A DNA stretch of 64,000 nt from Ptychodera flava (GCF_041260155.1 NC_091928.1:36055888-36119887), one strand, 5' to 3'; counted from the first letter of the stretch, positions 35,362 through 49,200 are shown. The notes: a model not told the origin generated them from the sequence alone. Translations and numbers: made by a program.

Positions 35362-37080
35362 CTTGCTTTCTTGTGTAGGCAAAAAGCTGTTCACCTGGTC
35401 ATGGGTCGTCCGTACTTGTGCTAATTAACCTGACATTTAGATGGGTTGATAAGTTAAACCGTATACGCAAGCGATGTTTGTCATAGCCACTAACTCATCA
35501 TAGGTGTCGAACATTTGAGCGTTTATGCCGGACTCCCGGGTCGGGCTGATTTATGATCTATAAGGCTGAAAGAATGTATGTTCACAATAAAGTATGGTCA
35601 GAAGGACAAAATCTGTGTATATTTACGTATTTGTAAAAAAAGATGATGATGTGTAGTTGAGAAGCTCGGGATGCTTTCCGGAGAGAATACAAATATCTTG
35701 TACATTCCAGGGCGCAAGAATATCTGATGTTTTTGTGTAGATATCCATTGACAAATTGTAGTAAAACACTTTGAAGAGCCAATAGGCGTAGATCAGCATG
35801 TTAATATGATGTCACTTTTGATCAGAATCAATTACATGATGCGAGGCTTTACCGGTAGAGGCATTACCAAATCTGATATGATTTGCTTTCATTTTCTGTA
35901 AATGTTAACTGTCAAATACAATCTCAGAAATGCCTATTTGAGGACCCATTTAACCTTTGATGCTGTATATACTGATAAATGAATTGCTTCAGATTGAAAA
36001 AGAGAGACTTATATAAATATATTACAACATATACCAGTCCAATGAAATAACTTTAAATATTTACCAATTATGAAAGAAGGTAACATTACAATCGACACTG
36101 CATTTAAAGGCGACTCTCAATTTGTAAATAAATTACCAAAATAAAAGGTACTTTGTTGTAGTCTTGATTTGCATCTTTCAAAAGAAGCAACCTTGAATAT
36201 CGTATGGGCTGTGTTAGCCATAAAATGTCAGGACAAGGGCAACTAATTTAGCTACCTGTTGGTCCTTGAGCTGTACATTATAAATAATTTATGGACTACG
36301 GCCAAATTATAACAAATTGGTCAAAAGCTCACCATTTTAACTGAGAAAAATAGTGTAGTGTAGGACCTCTCCTAGTGTATGCTATGCTGTTTTTCAGCAA
36401 GAGTGGTGTATTATACCGTAACTGGCAAGGAACAGTAAACATAATTGATGTTTGGTCTCCGTCGAGCGTAGTTGATGCCAGTAAAGTTTGAATGCAGAAC
36501 TTGGAACAATGTTTTAAACTTGTCATTTTTCAAAGTTCAAGCTTTCACTTTGTTAATGTTCAGGCAAGTTAAAGTGAGGATGTTGATCCCTATGAAATGT
36601 TGAAAAATTCTGCCCCACAAGCCTGTCCACTAATTTCGATGATGGCCAGTACTGGCGACTATACTTCATGGTTGTTGTAACGTAGTTTTGTAGAAGTTTG
36701 CTCATTGGGATGGGTTTGATGAGAGCCAACCTCACGTATGGGGGAATGGACATAAACCATCGGATCGACGGATGGAGAAGGGGAGCGTTTTTCACACTGA
36801 CCAAAATAAACCTTAAAAATGCTTGCATGAAAAATAGCGACCCTCCCAACTTTTAAAGCGTAAAATGTGACCCATTCCTGCATGTCAAAGTTTATTTTAA
36901 TAATGTTTTGATTGATATAATCTGTCATTTAAGCTTTTAAAGAATATATTATTAAATTTTACAGACGATCACTCATATGCAAGGTTTTAAACTAATCCTA
37001 TGAAAAAAGAGGTCAAATTTCTCAAAAAATCCCGATTCTATTAACTACTTCGAGCACAATTGGTTATTCAAGATTATATT
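35362..37080. other. Copy A 5' flank and spacer
   Basis: No gene. 35362-35480 should hold the promoter and 5'UTR of copy A, and it matches 57161-57290 beside copy B. 36590-37075 is the first half of block Y (compare 13270). No confident TATA box was picked. Confidence 0.5.
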
Positions 37081-38640
37081 ATATCATGCTACCATGAACT
37101 ATTCTGACTAGACGAGAGCTCATTCTAGCGATGCTAAAATACTGTTTTAGCGCTGATAGCAGAGGTAAAACGGGCCCCTGAACCAGAATATTCGAAAATT
37201 GCCAAGTCGATGCATTTGAACATACATATCTAAATTTAATCCGAAACTGTCCGCTTTGTTTCAAAGACCAAAGTCCGATTGCCGATACACTGATAAAGTA
37301 CGGGTCTGCAACACTTGGTGCAAATAAAGTTGAGGTCGATAATGAATGATAAGAAAGCTCTGAAGCAGCACATTTGGATATGGTATACATAAATCATTGA
37401 AACAGCGCACTGTGCACTTTGCTTGATTCAGCGGGAGTCGGGAAGCAACACAAAATGCACTTTTATAATGCCGCTCTTCAAATTAGAGCTAGTATTCGTT
37501 GATACCCAAATAAGTTAACACTTCCTCAGAGTAACGGTAAGTCAGATATTTGTTCCCTAAGTTTGGGCTATAACAGACAAGGGTGCTCCAAACCAAGAAG
37601 TTGACTCCTGGCCCCTGCGACTGCGAAGAAAGTTAACTGTTAAGTTAACATCAGATGCAACTAGCAGTGTCAGCTTCAAACTGTCGCTGAATCAAGCAGC
37701 TCACTGTGCACAAGGGTTGATCACAGCTGCTGTCATCCAAATTCTGGACCATTTCAAGACTGCGCGTTTTCTTGTACAGTCAATTTCCAAATTATCCATC
37801 AAAAATAGCACCTGTGACCTCACTGCATCAGGTACTACCAACTGGTAAATTTCATCAATTTCGCAAAATCATCACAAAACATGTTTTGAAGGCTGATATA
37901 CCAATTTCACTTATTTTTGACCTTGACCCAAAATTTGGAGGGGAAAGTAGAGCTGTTCGTAACTGCCCTCCCACTGGCATAAACGGAAAATATGCCCTCC
38001 TACTGAATTTTGATGCCCACTGCCCTCCAGCATCTATGGTCTGCCCGCTTTCCACTCCCCACAACAATTCGAGCTCCCCACTGCCCTTTTCCCACTACTG
38101 AAATTCACCATTGCCGACTAGATGCCCACTGGGCAACCCAGATCAACGCAAAACCTTGCGAGCAGTTAGCAGTATACCTCGGAACATTGCTCCCCTCTAA
38201 GTTAGTTCTATCAACCACGGCTTTCCCCTCCCTCTACGTATTTTCCGGTACCCACTGTAAATTTTCTCCCCATCCACAGAAAATCATAAAATTTCTTCCC
38301 CTCCCACAGTAAATATCAATTTTTTCTCCCCGCCGGCTGATTAATTTTGAAATTTGCCCACCCGCTGCAAAACTGCGCACGAACACTTTTTTGCACGAAC
38401 AGCTTAGTTGGCGGCACCTGCTGTATCACATATGAATGTTTGAGCGACGATTGACGCCAAAGGTACAGAGTGAGACTAATCGATTTTAGTATGCTAAAAA
38501 TACCATGCAGGACTTTTGTCCTCATGTAAATTTAGGAAAAGTTGTTACTTTGTTTTGTTTTTTTGGTTTGAACTCTTTACCTATTTTTAGCTCACGTGTT
38601 ACTTTGTTGTTTTTTTGCTTTGAACTCTTTACCTATTTTT
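37081..38640. other. Spacer with G-run-rich minus strand
   Basis: No gene recognised. An inverted pair (cactgtgcactttgcttgat at 37409 and its near-complement ending about 37710) suggests a small MITE. 37920-38345 carries many G3-G4 runs on the minus strand. A 50-base segment (actttgtt..ctatttttagctcacgtg) is tandemly doubled at 38545-38652. Confidence 0.45.
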
Positions 38641-39780
38641 AACTCACGTGTTAACACACGTGAGCTAATGTCGCAGCGATGTATGTCTGTCTGTGTATCT
38701 GTCTGTTTTTGTATCTGTCTGTCTGTCTGTGTGTGTGTCTGTCTGTGTGTCTGTCTGTGGTCCCGTTATCTCAAAAACGGCTCATCAGATCAGAATCAAA
38801 TCTGGTAAATGGATTCTGTTTGAAAATAGTAAAAACTGATTAGTTTTTGGTGGGTGTGACTTGCATATTTCGTGCTCATTTGCGTAATTAATGGTTTTTG
38901 AAAAATCGGACATACGTTGAGAACGGCTGCACAGAATTGAATGAGATTCGCTACGAATGTTGGTCACACAGGGAATTATCCTCTATGAAAGATATAAAGG
39001 GGTCACATTAAAGTGAATTGCTAATTTGCATATTGCATAACATTCCTAATTAGGGACATATAGCTGAATTTAGAAATCAAAATTGTAATAAACTTGGTAT
39101 GTATTTTTAAGATACTATGATTTAACATTATTGAAAGTCATTAAGCATTTTTTACTTCGGCCAACTTCTTATTTGCATATTTAATGAAGTCTACTAATTA
39201 GGGTTGTGTATCTTGCTTGACGTGACCAAAGTTGACGAACTTTGCTACGTACATATTTAACTGGCTTTCCCAGTTAGGGATATGAGACTGGAAGGACTCT
39301 AAAAGGTTTATGAAACTTGTTATATGTATTGAAGAGACAATTATCTCGTATAAGTGAAAATATTTTGCATTTTCAAGTCAGGTAATTAGTATATCTAATG
39401 AGCTTTCACAGTTTGGCATATATTGCTTGGAGGACATGACCAAAGGCTATTACACTTGCTATATACAGTGATGATACAATGACAGCAGTCCAAGAAATTT
39501 TATTTTCTATTTCAGCTAATTACATAATCATATATACTTAATGACCTTTGGAATTAATCTGTGGTGAATATTATTCATGATATTGATCATAACACTTTCA
39601 ATTAAGTTGTAAACATGTGGCGAAAGTTTAACTTCAAAGATAACTACAATATATATTGAAACATGTGAGCATTTCCAGTTCATATGTGGTCTGAGTCTGT
39701 AAGCAGGTAGTTTTAACAAGTTTAAAGCTCCAATAGCTGCGAATTAATGCATTATTTTCATAATTTTTTTTTCAAATCAA
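38640..39780. repeat. Dispersed ctcacgtgttaacacacgtgag repeat
   Basis: Opens with a palindrome around ctcacgtgttaacacacgtg, then a tgtctgtctgtg microsatellite, then an A+T-rich body with repeated taattaggg segments. Related pieces are at 30120-30360 and 50040-50160. It looks like a retroposed family, but no protein remains. Confidence 0.55.
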
Positions 39781-39792
39781 GGTTGGTTCGTG

Positions 39793-41133
39793 CATAGACT
39801 CTCGAGAAAAACGGGACAGGCAACTGCGATAGAGAACAAAGGGTCTATGGGATTAGCAGCGTGCGATCTATCTTGGAATAATTAAGAGGTGTTAATGGGT
39901 CGGGCACAGAATGAAGCTGGACCCGATCGACTGCACAACGTCCGGTTCATAGACACGTGCATGCGGGTATACGGCAATAATGTTTTCGGATTACAAGTTA
40001 TTCCAGATTACCCGCAAGTCCAATTTTAGAAAGAAAAGTGTTACAAATATTTTGAGAAGAATTCGTGAAAATGGTTTTAAAGTACTTTTTACATATTGGT
40101 AGCGAGATTCGATGCAACTAGAAGTCTGCAGGGAGTTAGTATGTTGCTGTAAAGTGACAAAGTTTCGAATAGAAATCCGAAACACATATCGCTGCAGTTC
40201 CAGACTTGACAGCAGTTGACATCACAGAGTTGTTTACATTCCGCAATCGTCCGTGTATCCTTTTCCCTCATTTTTGCAGTTTTTTAACCGTCGGAATGCT
40301 CCATGATTCGGTAAAGTATGTATGTTAACTACTGAAATTTTGTTGTTTGAAAACTGTGAACGGCCAAATTTACGAGGACAGCGTTCAGCTTTGTGTAAAT
40401 GCGTGTCTACCTTACCGCTTCTGACTCCACCAACCGTTGGAGAGTCCCGATTTATCGCAAAGTTTCTCCTGACAGCGAAAGTGAGTGTTGCAAATATATT
40501 TTCTAGTACTTTGCGGATGTACACATGTGTAGCTTATCCGAACTTTGGTGTTTCTCTAGGTTAAAACAGTACCAAAATGATAGAGGTCGTGTATTTGAGC
40601 TCCGATGGAGTAGTCATTTTTTATGTACCCTGATTTTCGTCAAATGTTGCGTGACAGATGAAATAAAGGTCAGATTTTCGTTTCGCAGGACTGGGGAAGT
40701 GTAGAGCTGTCAAACTTGTAAATGTTTGTTGTTATCGGAGATTTTTATGGTAGGGAATATAAACTTATATTGTCGATACCTAGCAAGAGTTTTCTGCAGC
40801 GTCTTTGGCTAAATGTACACTGTTTTTATCGTCTGGTTTTTTCCCGTTGGCTTCGGCTAGAATCCAAAATGTGATCTTCATCGTTACAAGAACAATCACC
40901 ATGACTAGTATAAAAAAAACCCCTCAAATTCTCTGTGTCATTACTCGGAACGTGCCATGCAAGAGCAAAGTGTACATATTCAGAACGTCAGTTTGATCGT
41001 TAATGAGATTCAGTGTTAAGTACGGACTATTGTTGTCGGGGACCGCTTGGTAAATAAACTTTTATATATTCCAAGATAGATCGCACAAAGAAACCTCAGC
41101 AGTTGCCTGTCCCGTTTTTCTCGAGGGTCTATT
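39793..41133. mobile_element. 1.34-kb TIR transposon with 7-bp target duplication (P-like?)
   Basis: Left end catagactctcgagaaaaac, continuing gggacaggcaactgc; right end is its inverse (gttgcctgtcccgtttttct then cgagggtctatt). The 7-bp duplication gttcgtg lies at 39786-39792 and 41134-41140. A second inverted pair (gcgatctatcttgg / ccaagatagatcgc) lies just inside. Internal frames (about 40089-40560) are short and unassigned, so it is non-autonomous. CA-starting ends and a 7-bp target are compatible with the P superfamily, by inference. Confidence 0.75.
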
Positions 41134-41140
41134 GTTCGTG

Positions 41141-41889
41141 TACATGTGTTAATGGAAGGACATGTACAGAAGTATCACTGCTCGCTGATTTGGACCATGC
41201 CGACGCGTTTTAAAAGGTTATATATACTAAACTGGTACCGCATTCATAAAATGGCGCCTGCACGGAAAAGTACAAAAAATGCAGCATTTCCTGCACATAT
41301 ACATCGTGATCGTAAAGGAAACAAGCATCATGCCATTTTGAAAGTGGCGGGAAATCTAAAACGATGTTAAAGCATTTGAACTTTCATGCCACCTTCGACA
41401 CTAATGACAGTGATACACTTTTTCTTTCTTTAATAGGTCTTATTCAAAGAAAACTCTTGGAAAACTCGGACTGTTTTGAGATCGGTCACACATTCACATC
41501 TATTGGGGCTTTAATAGTGTTCGCGTTGCATGTGAATAAAATGCAATGATGAAGAACGTAATGTGTATGTTATCGTTGAATACTGTGTGCGAGTGTTGTC
41601 AACGTAATTGCAACTTATGAAGATGTTCGGTCTCGGGCGCTGGATTTCTACGTTCGATCTCTCATAAGTCCGTTTTCTGCATTTGAGGCTTGAATTGACG
41701 AAAATACCCAAATAAGGCCACAAAGACACACAAGTTGATATAATATAAAAGCAGCAACCTCCCCGCAGTCGGGAATAAATTCGATTTTGGTATAATTTGC
41801 TCCATAGAGCACTCGCCTATCGGCTCGTGCTGTATGTCGCTAATTGTACCAAAATCTCGTGTATACCCGCCTCCAGCTGGGTATTGCTC
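41141..41889. other. Spacer, no gene recognised
   Basis: Short frames only. A small inverted pair, attttggtataatt and aattgtaccaaaat, lies at about 41785 and 41840. Confidence 0.45.
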
Positions 41890-42205
41890 AATTAAAAGGT
41901 CAATAGCTATAATGTTTGACTCGTAATTTTTAAGCCGCAGGCACTGCTGTTGTTTTTGAAGAAAGATAACACGACATATAATTATAAGTCATTTAACATA
42001 GTACACATACAAGTATACAGGTGTTTTCTAGAGAAATTGCAGTAGTCATTGCTAAAGCAGTGTATTATAAATAATAACGAATTACTTCAGGGAAAAGTAA
42101 TAACATCCGTTACTAAGTTGCATGCATCTTCCAATCTTAACGACAGACAATTTGGCAATCGTCCGTCCGTCCCGAAGAAGATGCATGAAACATACGTAAC
42201 ATATA
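41890..42205. repeat. Block Y, second half, between copies A and B
   Basis: Almost identical to 58505-58810 over gccgcaggcactgct, caggtgt, agcagtgt and gataacatccgttacta-like segments. Also matches 13800-14060 and 15840-16090. These repeated spacers mark the edges of the duplicated unit. Confidence 0.75.
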
Positions 42206-42322
42206 TTATTACTTAGTACTTGTAGAATCTTTTATTGTTTCTTAAAAGGAAAATAGAATTGAACTCACAACCCGAGTGTTAAACAAGCAAACGTAATCGG
42301 AAATAGGTAATAAGTAAAAATT

Positions 42323-42526
42323 GACATGATTGGAATTAATTTGGGCGAATAGGATATTGAAGTAATGTTGGTTTAATCATCAAATTTGAGCTCACTTACT
42401 TTCCTTTTTTGTAATTCGCTTGATTTTATGTGTACTATGTATTATTGCAAATTTGAGCAACTGAAAACTTTCATAAACTTGAACAATTAGAAAATCCTAT
42501 TGTCCCAAATTGGTTCCAGTCGTGTT
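42323..42526. mobile_element. aacacgattggaac MITE (family 3), copy 4, 3' of CYP20 copy B
   Basis: Flanked by aatt at 42319-42322 and 42527-42530. Same ancestral insertion as 22330-22723 and 62570-62776. Confidence 0.8.
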
Positions 42527-42654
42527 AATTCCGAATGCAAAGCTATATATATTTAATTTTCTGATATTGTCTGTTTGAATTTCCGTCTATAGGTTGTCCT
42601 TCCTAACGTCGTATGGAGGATCTCATTAGCGACACAATCAAGTTTACGGAGTCG

Positions 42655-45600
42655 TCATTCTCGTTTTTCTATCATGATTCTGACTTCTTCGCTGGGCAAT
42701 GTAACGAAACCATACTTTCGTTGTATGCTGTGTCCTCCCACCAGATGAAACTTGAACTTTCTACACAGTGTTGACAACAGCTGTGCACCCGCAGCATAGG
42801 AGACGCGGTATCCCGGACAGATCCTCTTGCCAGCGAATCCAAACGGAGAAAATGCCAACTTGTGACGCTCTGCAACTTTCTCGGGGAGAAAACGATCCGG
42901 ATCGAATCTGTGCACAAAAGCGATCAAAGTGTTATCGAATTAGAAACAATCCCTTATATATAATTTTAATGTCCGCGTAAATCTATCCGTATAAGTATGC
43001 GTCTCGAAAGTGAAAGCCTTAAAGTTTTGCCCAAACTTTCCTCAAGGTGTATTTCAACTATTTATTTTAAAATCAAGAGCAACAATATGCAAATTTTGGT
43101 ACCAGAGACACAAATTACACCAGATTTACCAATATTTGAAATTCATGGCGGCCACCATCCACTGCTAAACAATCAACACGATTGGAACTAATTTGGGATA
43201 ATTGGATTTTCATAATCTTTAAATTTCTGAAAAGTTTTTGGTGCCAGATAGTTTAATGTTCAATAATATAAATTACTTATAAAACAAGAGTGTAATGTAA
43301 AAAGAAAAGCAGATGAGATCACATTTGTAGATTAAATCAACATTACTTAACCATCCAATTATCCCAAAATAGTTCCAATCGTGTTAATCTTTCATAAATT
43401 GATATACAGGTCACCCATGATAACCGTTCTTTGGTTGTTCCTGTGACAAGGGATGGAAATTTCTTTGGACTGATTATCTCATTTTCGGTCAAAGCATCGC
43501 TTTCTTCATACCACTGGTCTTACAACTTTGAAAATCAATCAGCTTAAGAATACCTTTATGAAGAAATTATAAAATTTGCAAAACGTTGGCATACCTAATG
43601 TTTTTGATAATTTTTGCCGTAAAACATACTTCTTTGAAAGTGTTTGTCTGATACTAATCAATCTTGTTTTATAATTCAAAGGGACGGCCTCAATCTGTTT
43701 TGGCCACCCTCTTCACATGTTGAATTTTTGACGACACACTATAACATTAGATACAATCGGTTTTAAGAAAGACTACGGTTTCCACCAGCCATATTGATCT
43801 CCTTTCTATTTTGGAGAGCTCGAGCTATGCAGCGATTCTGTTTTTCAGCAAAAACCCAGCAGCTGTATCGGTAATCAGACCAATAGTTGTTAATCACGAA
43901 TGGAAATCAGAGTCATGGAGATCAGACACACAAGTGGGTGTATCTAAAATCTGTCATTATCTGATATTTAAAATACTCGTTACACCCAATATTTACTTTT
44001 TGCAAAATTATGTCTTTGAATGGTTTTTCTCGCACTCAAGACAGTAAAATGCTGTACAGCTTAAAAGGTAGACTCCACAAGTATCACACAAGAAAAAAAA
44101 TGTATTTTTGAAGACGAAAATATGTCCGTCAAAGTCGCATTATCTGTTTATTTTTTTTTTTGGTTATTCAGTACCTTTCTGGTTCAGGCCAAATGGTCTC
44201 GTCCATCAACACAACACCGAGGGCGTGTATTACTCCAGACTAGAAAGACAAAAGACACGAATATACTAATCACACTTCAAATTTGACTCAAACCTAGTAT
44301 CAGTGTACATGAATATCTTTGCTGGAATGTAGAAGCATTTTAAATGTGTCTCATCATTTAGAATATAACAGCTAAGACCTAAAGAGTTATATTTACGCGA
44401 CTGGAACTAATTTTGGAGAATTGGGCTTTTTAATTGGCCAAATTTATAAGAAATGTTAGTCGCCCTTAGCTGACAGTTGCAATAATTACAAATTATCAAT
44501 AAAAACAAGTGTATTGAATGAGCTTAACTTTTCTGATTAACCAACATTACTACATTATCCAATTATCACAAATTAGTTCCAATCGTGTTCATTACACAGT
44601 TAAGATTTGTAAAGGTTACACGAGCAACAGGTTTAAACAAATGTCGAAAACAAAGTAAACTCCTCTGAGTTTACTCCTTTGAGTACTGTCCGATTTCGTT
44701 TTGTAAGGCGTAAAAGTAGAATTTACCTAAAATCTGTCCTCATCTAGACTGGAATCTCTGATAAACAGCAGGGGAAAAAGTAACCAAAGGCAAAAGTCAC
44801 ACGGATCTTCACACATGCCTGACATGGGGTAATGCTAATAAATTTGATTACGCATAGTGTTATTTTTTCTCGGTGATGAGATTTTGAGTAGAAGTTTCGT
44901 TTCAACCGACTTTGCTAGTATTGCACTATGAATTTGCAACAATTGCCCTTCACGTTGAATCCCAAACAACCACCCCTCCCTAACAGACATGAATCCTTAC
45001 CCCTTTTGGAATAATGTAATCCACCACTTTCATGTCCTCTTCGTAATTCACTCTCGCAGCCATTGGTGCAAGTACAGAACAGCGTATTGTCTCATCCATG
45101 ACCCTTTTGAGGTACCTTTTAAATAAAACTATCTGTTACCATTTGTGAATTTTGTCTTCCCATACTATGAAACAAAACAACGAAACACACAAGTAAATAT
45201 TTGGCGAGAGCTGTACATTCTTCCTTAAAACCTGAGATAGCAATTGAATGCGCCTACCGAAGTGCATAATGCGGATCTTATCCTTTTAAATAAGTTTGAG
45301 GGTTTGAGATGCCTCTACAGAAATCGATGCTCTCATGCAAATATAATACTTGTAAAAGGTCTTTAGCAAAATTGCAACATGAAACGAATAACATATAAGT
45401 AAGACTTTCTAACAAAATACTGTGTTAGAAATGATTGCTCTCATAGCATTAAAAATTGCCCTGTGGTAATAAGAGGTGAAGATGTCGTTTCAATGTGGCC
45501 CACATAATTTTCTATTTGAACCGAAAGTTTCATTAGTATGCAGGTACTCTAAGACCTCTAAAGTGAGGCACGAAACATGTTACTTCGTATTCAGAGCACA

Positions 45601-46144
45601 TTAAACTACAATTTCACAATAAATTAAACGTTCTCTTCAGGATATATCAACATACATAAGCATCTTAAAATGACTGATTTGCGTATGTCTTCCTAGGAAG
45701 GCTATAACGTTTGATAATACTTTCAGAGCGTTTGTATGTCGAGCAAAAAATCATTACATAGGCCTACTTGATATGTACCAAACAATAGTTGTCTATAAGG
45801 CACAAACAATTAAATGTATACCTTAACCGACTTTGATTCATAAAATCAACATCTCGTTCCTTCCCTAGTATTTCGATTACTTCTTCGTATACCTTATCCT
45901 GTATTTTCATGTCTCGTGCCAAAAAGTAGATCGCCCATACAAGCACTAGGGGAAAAAACCCGATAAGATATGTTAGTTTACAAGGCATGAAGTTTGACCA
46001 GTTACACAACCAACTTTAAACGCTTCTCCGATCCACTGTACATCTTTTATATTATTTTAAGTATGGAACACAGGAAAACAAAGAGAATATGTATCTTTGA
46101 GAATATGAAAACGTCGCAGAAGTATAACATTATCTATTGCATTG

Positions 46145-46204
<60 letters not shown>

Positions 46205-49200
46205 ATGTGTCTAACAGTAGTTGTCTTAAAATGTGTAGATAATGGAATATGTGCTTTCCATATAAATAACACTGCACATTGGACTTATACATAGATATCA
46301 AAAATATGTCTTTGACATACGTACGAGATAGATAGTTTTATTCATTCATTCATTCATTCATTCCTCCATTTTTTCGTTCATTCCTTCTTTAACACTTTCA
46401 CTGCGTAATTAATTTTTATACGTGCATTCCTGTGCATAGTTTTCTATGGATATATGGCCTTATAAATATTGATTTACATGCATGAGCTGTATCTTTTTAA
46501 CTATAAGAGTATTCGGGCAATTTTTTCAGTGAGTATTGCAATATGAGAGAGCATCATAAAATTAACAAAAGGTCACGTGACTCATCTGGAAGGTCACGTG
46601 ATAATGGCGGCCATATTGGATTTTGCAAAAAAGTTCAAAAAATGTTGCATTTTTTTGTTATTTCAATATATAAATGTATTTTTTTCAGTTTAACACTTAA
46701 AATTACTACTTACATTATATTAACTCAAATTAAGCAAGGGAACACATACTTTAAAACATATTACACATAAATGAGGTAAATATGCATATTTATTACAAGT
46801 TCATCTTTGAACAACATGTATCATCTGACATTCAAGTGAGAGATATATTATATATATGCTTATATACTTGTAGCTAGTCCGATGTGTAATTGCCACTGAT
46901 AGATTGATGTCGTACAACATCCACAGGATACCTCATCAACATTTGTGACGTCGGTCACCGACCCTTTGTAGCACTTTTCTCTCAGCATGCTCAGCTGGCC
47001 TACCTTTCTGTCTTGCTTGCAATCTCTGTCTTGCTCAACTGGTTCGGGAACATATTCAAGTTCGGTATTATTGTAATTTGAAATTTGACTTCTGCTATCT
47101 CCGTCGAGTTCAGTTTCACGATCAGTGACAATTCCACTATCACTGTCTAGAAAAACATGCTCAAGGGCTTAGTCAGTGTTGAACTGTGCCGTGTCGCCAT
47201 TTTTAAATACCCTCTGACAGAAAAATAACAACTGATCACACGATCCTTACAAATTACGGCGGAGAAATGACCGAGTATGGCGGCATTTGTTTACAAATTT
47301 GGCGCGCATGCTCATTTAGGTTTGACCTCTACCTCGTATGCTACACTAGGCTTGAGGAAATAGTCAACAAACATGATGTAGATCAGACAAAGCCACGTAT
47401 ATCGAACGCATATAAACGCGTACGTTCTTGGCGCGTTTACGCGCCTCCCGCAGTCTGGCGTGTTGGCGCAGAATGCGTCCTCCTGCGGTGAAAGTGTTAA
47501 ATTAATTTACTGTTTTAAAGTACGCCCAACCGATTTACTCGAGTGGATGATCTTCTTCTTGGTTATCACAGTACATGTAACACGATTGGAACTAATTTAG
47601 TATAATTTGATCTTCATATTTCTCAAATTTCTCAAAAGTGTTAGGTGACCTAAGGCTGAATGTTGCAATATTACAAATTACTCATAAAAACAAGTGCATA
47701 AATTAAAAAGAAAATCATAAGAGCTTACATTTGCAGATTGAACTGACATTACTTCACCATTCAATTATCCCAAATTAATTCCAATCGTGATCTGTAAATG
47801 ATATTACAGAGAACCATGCTTCATGCCTTTATTCAAAACCTGTCTATCCGTGATAATGGGGAGGGCACCGCAACAAGTATTTGATTGTGGGTTTCTAAAT
47901 ATTATAGTGGGAAATATGTATTCACTTACTGTACATAGTAGTATGGTAACCGCCGATGAAGAAGGTTGAAGCGTCGCTGAGCAACATTTCGTCAGTTGCG
48001 CAGAAATCAATGAGCACGTCAAGAAAGTTCCTATCTTCCTCCCTCAGTGGAGGATTGTCACGTCGGTGTTGAATTGCTTCTTGTATCAGCCCACGCCAGA
48101 CATTCAAGGCTGAAGTAAGGGAACGTGAAGCAACGTAGCCGTTAGTGTTTCGCTCAGATGGACGAGACTGATACAATTTATACACATTGTATTGAGTGGA
48201 AGATCACCTGTTTTACTGGGGAGAGTGTGAAAAACACCACAGAGCAAACATACAGTCCCATGGAAAAATGCTCGAACTCGGACTAGTGAACAAAATGTGT
48301 TTAACCGTTCAAAGCAATATAAATAGTTTAAAAAGCGAATAGGGAAAAAGTAACTGTTGGTCATTATTTGAAGTATGGTATACGAAGCAATAGATGTTTT
48401 CCTCAACTGCCCATTGTGCTGCAGGTTGTATGGTTAACTGGATGCTTTGCGTTGAATTACGAAGGAAAGCCAAATGTGTGCAAGCCGATGTACCATAGTC
48501 AATTTTGCGTCGTCTTTAATAGCACTCAACCTCGGGAAGGGTACTCCTGACATTTTCATACGGGGTATACCGCCCAAGCCGAAAACATCTACCCATGTAT
48601 ATTCCAAAAATATGACCTATTGTTAGGGATTTGCTTGACAAATTTGGGAAATTTTCACCTTTATTTCGTTTCATGTGAAGGATTTATAAAACATGGGACA
48701 TAAGCTTCGTTATTGATTCATGTTTATGGTTTTTTCAAATGAAAAATCGACCCATATTTAAGGATTTTTTCGTGAAAAAGTAGCTCCCTCCTCTTTCGCA
48801 GTTATTTTCATCATTGTCTTTCTGGCCGTAACATTCCTTATAATTGTCAGAATTATTTAACGTATAGGCAGCATACGCACATATTATATGCATAAGAATG
48901 ACCCATACCGCCTCCTTAACCTGGCAAGTCGCTAGATGGCGAGATCTTTTAAAAGATTTGTAGCCGATGTGGGGACTAGTATGAAAGTGCGGTTATATTA
49001 AGCAGAAAGTATGAAATGAAACATACCAGAGTTAAATTTTTCATCATTCGCAGGGCAGCTATCACTCACTTTCTGATTAAGCGCCTCTAGGATCTAACAA
49101 TAATCATGAACAAGGATATAAATGTTAAATTTCAAATTATGATAATCCAAAGACGACGCAAGCTGATTTCACAGTGTGGATTACTTCTTAATTACCTAGT

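Noticed and set aside
37772..38101. 109-codon plus-strand frame
   Set aside because: Pro/Ser-rich because of C-runs (the G-run array on the other strand). There is no domain, no splice context and no counterpart near copy B.
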